A stretch of 64,000 nucleotides of DNA. Origin: Delphinus delphis. Its lineage: Eukaryota; Chordata; Mammalia; Artiodactyla; Delphinidae. Below the pieces are notes generated by a model. It saw only the letters and a list, made by a program, of their open reading frames with translations. It did not search any database and was not told the origin of the DNA. Position numbers and translations under genes: made by a program. This document shows positions 60,789 to 64,000 of the stretch, one piece after another. Location of the stretch: NCBI RefSeq assembly GCF_949987515.2, contig NW_027192659.1, positions 3,348,001-3,412,000 on the forward strand, given 5' to 3'. Position 1 is the first letter of the stretch, and every line of letters starts with the position of its first letter.

Positions 60789-61347
60789 GATAAAACACAT
60801 ATGCCCTTTTTTGCCAAGTCCATTATTTTCCAAGTTCTGTCTCTTTCCTATGCTTTAAGAGTGACTCCCGTGTACCTTCTGAAATCAGTTTCCAGCAATT
60901 CTGCCCCGCATTCAAGTCCTCTTCGCAGCCTTACTTCAGTATAATTTTGGATGATAGCTGTCATTTATAACTCCGCAGGTTTGTGAATTACAGTGTCCCT
61001 GAGCTCCTTTCTTCAACGCGATTTCTTGTGAGCTGGCCGCAAAACTGCAGGATCTCTTCAGGCCCTAATCTAGTTCCAGCACGGCATGCGGAGCCTTTGG
61101 TTCATTCGTCGTCCTGGTGGGAAATGAGAGTTAAATTTGCCCGTCCAGACACCTCCAGCTAGTCTCTCATTGGTTCTCCCTATTCCTGTTCAATTTCCGC
61201 AGAAATTGTACACTGGGCCAAACAGGAGGTTAAAGGCACTGACTCTCCAAGTGGGAAGAGTGTTAGTAAAGCGTCTGGAATGTTGCACCCGAGTACCAGG
61301 GGACAAAAACTGAGACGCATTTGAACACGTTTCCCGATCACATGGTG
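60789..61347. repeat. Partial cetacean satellite unit right of the GC-rich array
   Basis: Sequence resumes at unit offset about 1,023, inside the palindrome. Only its right arm is present (GATAAAACACATATGCCC followed by TTTTTTGCCAAG), and the rest continues to the unit end. It overlaps offsets 1,023-1,385 that are also present left of the GC-rich array. Confidence 0.88.
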
Positions 61348-62926
61348 GATCATACTCTGGGTTACACATGCATGGTTTAGCTGAAGGAAGAATATCTTAA
61401 ACCTGGAGAGTTGAGACCCATGGAATGGGTACCATGCAATATGACTTCAAAGAGTCTGCATTTGCTCACCGAACCTCACCAATCCTATCACTGCTGCATT
61501 TATGCCACTGTACACACGCTTGATTCTCTTTTGGAGACATATAAATCGATAGGTTTTAAGATTCTTACTAGTCAGGTATATTCTTAGGTGTTTAATATGG
61601 GGTGTTGAGTCCACTTAGTTGAACAAGGATGAGCTCTTGTTATTACATATTTGGCTTATGGAACGGTGTCTGTGCTAATTTCAATCTCTGGTTTTATACA
61701 GCACCCCAACTCACCTTTCCCCTTAAGCAAGCATAAGTTGGTTTTCTAAATTTGAGACCCTGTTCTGTTCTGTAATTCAGTTCCTGTGTAGCCAAGTTTA
61801 CATTCCGTGTATTACTGATATCTTATGATGTTTCTTTTTCTGTGTGACTTATTTCAGTTAGAATCATCATACCTGAATCCACTCATTGTGCTGCTAAGGG
61901 CCTGATGACATAGATTTCATTGCTGAGTGATATTGCTTTGTAAGTAAATACCACAACTTCTTTATCCATTTTTCACTTTCTGCGATGTTGAACTTGTACT
62001 GTAAACGAGGTTCTTGTAAACAGAGGCGTCCCAAACTTTGGGGTGGCTGTGTCTTTTTGATTTTCATTTCCCTAAGCTATAGGACCATAAGTGGAAGTTC
62101 CCTAGGCTCTGTTGCTTTGTTTTTTAGATGTTTCAGGAAACACCATACACTTCTCCCGAGTGTCTGTTGGCAATTTACATCCCGCCCATCAGCATAACAA
62201 GGCTCCCAGTTCTCCATGGCCTGTCCTGCCTTTCTGGATTTTACACTTTTTTCAGATGGCCCTTTTGACCGGGGGGAAGTGAGACTTCATTGTAGTGCAG
62301 ATTTCCTTTGCAAGTTTGCTTGGTTGGCCAAAAAGGGCGTATGCGTTTTTTCCTGAATATATTCAGGAAAAAACGCATACGCCCGTTTTGGCCAAGTGCA
62401 TCATTGTGGACGTTCTGCCTCTTTTCCTATGCTTTCAGTGCAATTCCAGTCTACCTCCTGAAATCGGTTTCCTGCAATTCTGTCCCGCTTTCAAGTCCTC
62501 TTGGCAGCCTTACTTCAGTATATTTTTGGACGATAGCTGTCATTTATAACTCTGCAGGTTTGTGAATTACAGTGCCCCTGAGCTCCTTTCTTCAACTCGC
62601 TTTCTTGTGAGGTGGCCGCAACACCGCAGGATGGCTTCAGGCCCTAATCTGGTTCTGGCACGGCACGCTGAGGCTTTGGTTAATTCCTCTTCCTGGTGGG
62701 AAATGAGAGTTAAATTTGCCCGTCCAGACACCTCCAGCTAGTCTCTCATTGGTTCTCACTATTCCTGTTCATCTTCAGCAGAAATTGCAAACTGGGCCAA
62801 ACAGGAGGTTAAAGGGACTGACTCTCCAAGTCGGGAGAGTGTTAGTAAAGCGTCTGGAATGTTGCACCCGAGTACCAGGGGAGGAAAACTGAGACATATT
62901 TGAACACCTCTCCCGGTCACACGGTT
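61348..62926. repeat. Cetacean satellite unit 12
   Basis: A 1,579-bp unit of the 'AAGG' haplotype (TTCTGTTCTGTAATTC, GCTGCTAAGGGCC). Its first 350 bp are more diverged, fading to consensus after about 61,700, which mirrors the array-edge pattern of unit 8. Palindrome at 62,324-62,395 with a single mismatch pair (GCCCGTTTTGG). Confidence 0.9.
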
Positions 62927-64000
62927 GATCATACTCTAGGATCCACATGCATGTTTTAGCTGAACGAAGAATACGTTAAACCTGGGTAGTTGAAATCCGG
63001 GGAATGGGTACCATGCAATATGACCTCAAAGGGTCTTCATTTGCTCACCGAACCTCTCCAATCCTATCACTGCTGCGTTTATGCCCCTGTACACATGCTT
63101 GATTCTCTTTCGGAGACATAGCAATCCATAGGTTTTAAGATACTTACTACTCAGGTACATTCTTAGGTGTTTAATATGGGGTGTTGAGTCCATTTCATTG
63201 AGCAAGGAGTAGCTCTTGTCTATTTCATATTTGGCTTAAGGAACTTTATCTGTGCTCATTTCAATCTCTGGTTTTATGCAGCACGCCAACTCACCTTTCC
63301 CCTTAAGAAAGCAGAAGTTGGTTTTCTAAATTTGAGACCCTGTTCTATTTTGGAATTCAGTTCCTGTGTACCCAAGTTTACATTCCGTGTATTACTGATA
63401 TCTTATGATGTTTCTTTTTCTGTGTGACTTATTTCAGTTAGAATTATCGTACCTGAATCCACTCATTATGCTGCTACGGGTCTGATGACATAGATTTCAT
63501 TGCTGAGTGATACTGCATTGTACGTAAGTACCACAAGTTCTTTATCCATTTTTCACTTTCTGTTATATTGAACTTGTACGGTAAACGAGGTTCTTGTAAA
63601 CAGAGGCGTCCCAAACTTTGGGGTGGCTGTGTCTTTTTGATTTTCATTTCCCTAAGCTATAGGACCATAAGTGGAAGTGCCCTAGGCTCTGTTGCTGTGT
63701 TTTTTAGATGTTTCAGGAAACACCATACACTTCTCCCGAGTGTCTGTTGGCAGTTTACATCCTGCCCATCAGCATAACAAGGCTCCCAGTTCTCCATGGC
63801 CTGTCCTGCGTTTCTGGATTTTACACTTTTTTCAGATGGCCCTTGTGACCGGAGGGAAGTGAGACTTCATTGTAGTGCAGATTTCCTTTGTAAGCTTGCT
63901 TGGTTGTCCAAAAAGGCGTATGCGTTTTTTCCTGAATATATTCAGGAGAAAACGCATACGCCCTTTTTGGCCAAGTGCATCATTGTGGACGTTCTGCCTC
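62927..64000. repeat. Cetacean satellite unit 13, cut by window end
   Basis: Of the 'ACGG' haplotype (GCTGCTACGGGTC near 63,470). Palindrome centred at 63,938/63,939 with a one-base loss on the left (AAAAAGGCG) and a change on the right (AGGAGAAAACGC). The unit runs off the end of the window about 1,074 bp in, so the array continues to the right. Confidence 0.9.

Overview
This window is almost entirely satellite DNA from a mammalian chromosome, with no intact protein-coding gene. The best clue to the organism is a tandem repeat of 1,578-1,580 bp (32,686-45,323 and 61,348-64,000) made partly of antisense LINE-1 3' sequence. Its length and L1 origin match the common cetacean satellite, which is about 1.75 kb in baleen and most other whales but about 1.58 kb in delphinoids. 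A delphinoid (dolphin, porpoise, beluga or narwhal) is therefore the most likely source. The L1 and class I retrovirus fragments also fit a cetartiodactyl genome.

Region 1 (1-32,685) is about 194 copies of a 168-bp unit. Each unit is exactly 28 hexamers, and nearly every hexamer can be read as a mutated TTAGGG, G-rich on the + strand throughout. The array has higher-order structure. Blocks of 5,331, 5,499 and about 4,347 bp lie at the left, followed by two apparently identical 6,198-bp blocks (17,057-23,254 and 23,255-29,452). The last 1.6 kb before the right edge is a separate, more divergent subfamily. Because unit and sub-unit lengths are multiples of three, very long open frames run on both strands. 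They are most simply by-products of the repeat.

Region 2 (32,686-about 48,870) is the cetacean satellite: seven well-homogenised 1.58-kb units, an eighth that diverges in its second half, then two old units of 1,752 and 1,735 bp and a stub. The two long units keep a segment of about 170 bp that every 1.58-kb unit lacks, so ancestral and derived forms sit in one array. Each young unit carries a 70-72 bp spacer-free palindrome with mariner-like terminal sequence.

Region 3 (about 48,870-54,024) is the only mostly non-satellite stretch. It holds an L1 3' fragment, an antisense class I endogenous retrovirus remnant (LTR, possible env trace, broken pol with reverse-transcriptase YADD), a 74-bp tandem duplication, a promoter-like stretch with a possible orphan first exon (52,431-52,737), and a second antisense L1 3' end.

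Region 4 (54,025-64,000) is satellite again. A partial cetacean-satellite unit is followed by a different GC-rich array (55,156-60,788) with a 592-bp higher-order unit of about eleven 54-bp sub-units. The cetacean satellite then resumes from the middle of its palindrome and runs to the window end. The layout suits subtelomeric or terminal heterochromatin shaped by unequal exchange; the chromosome end itself is not visible.
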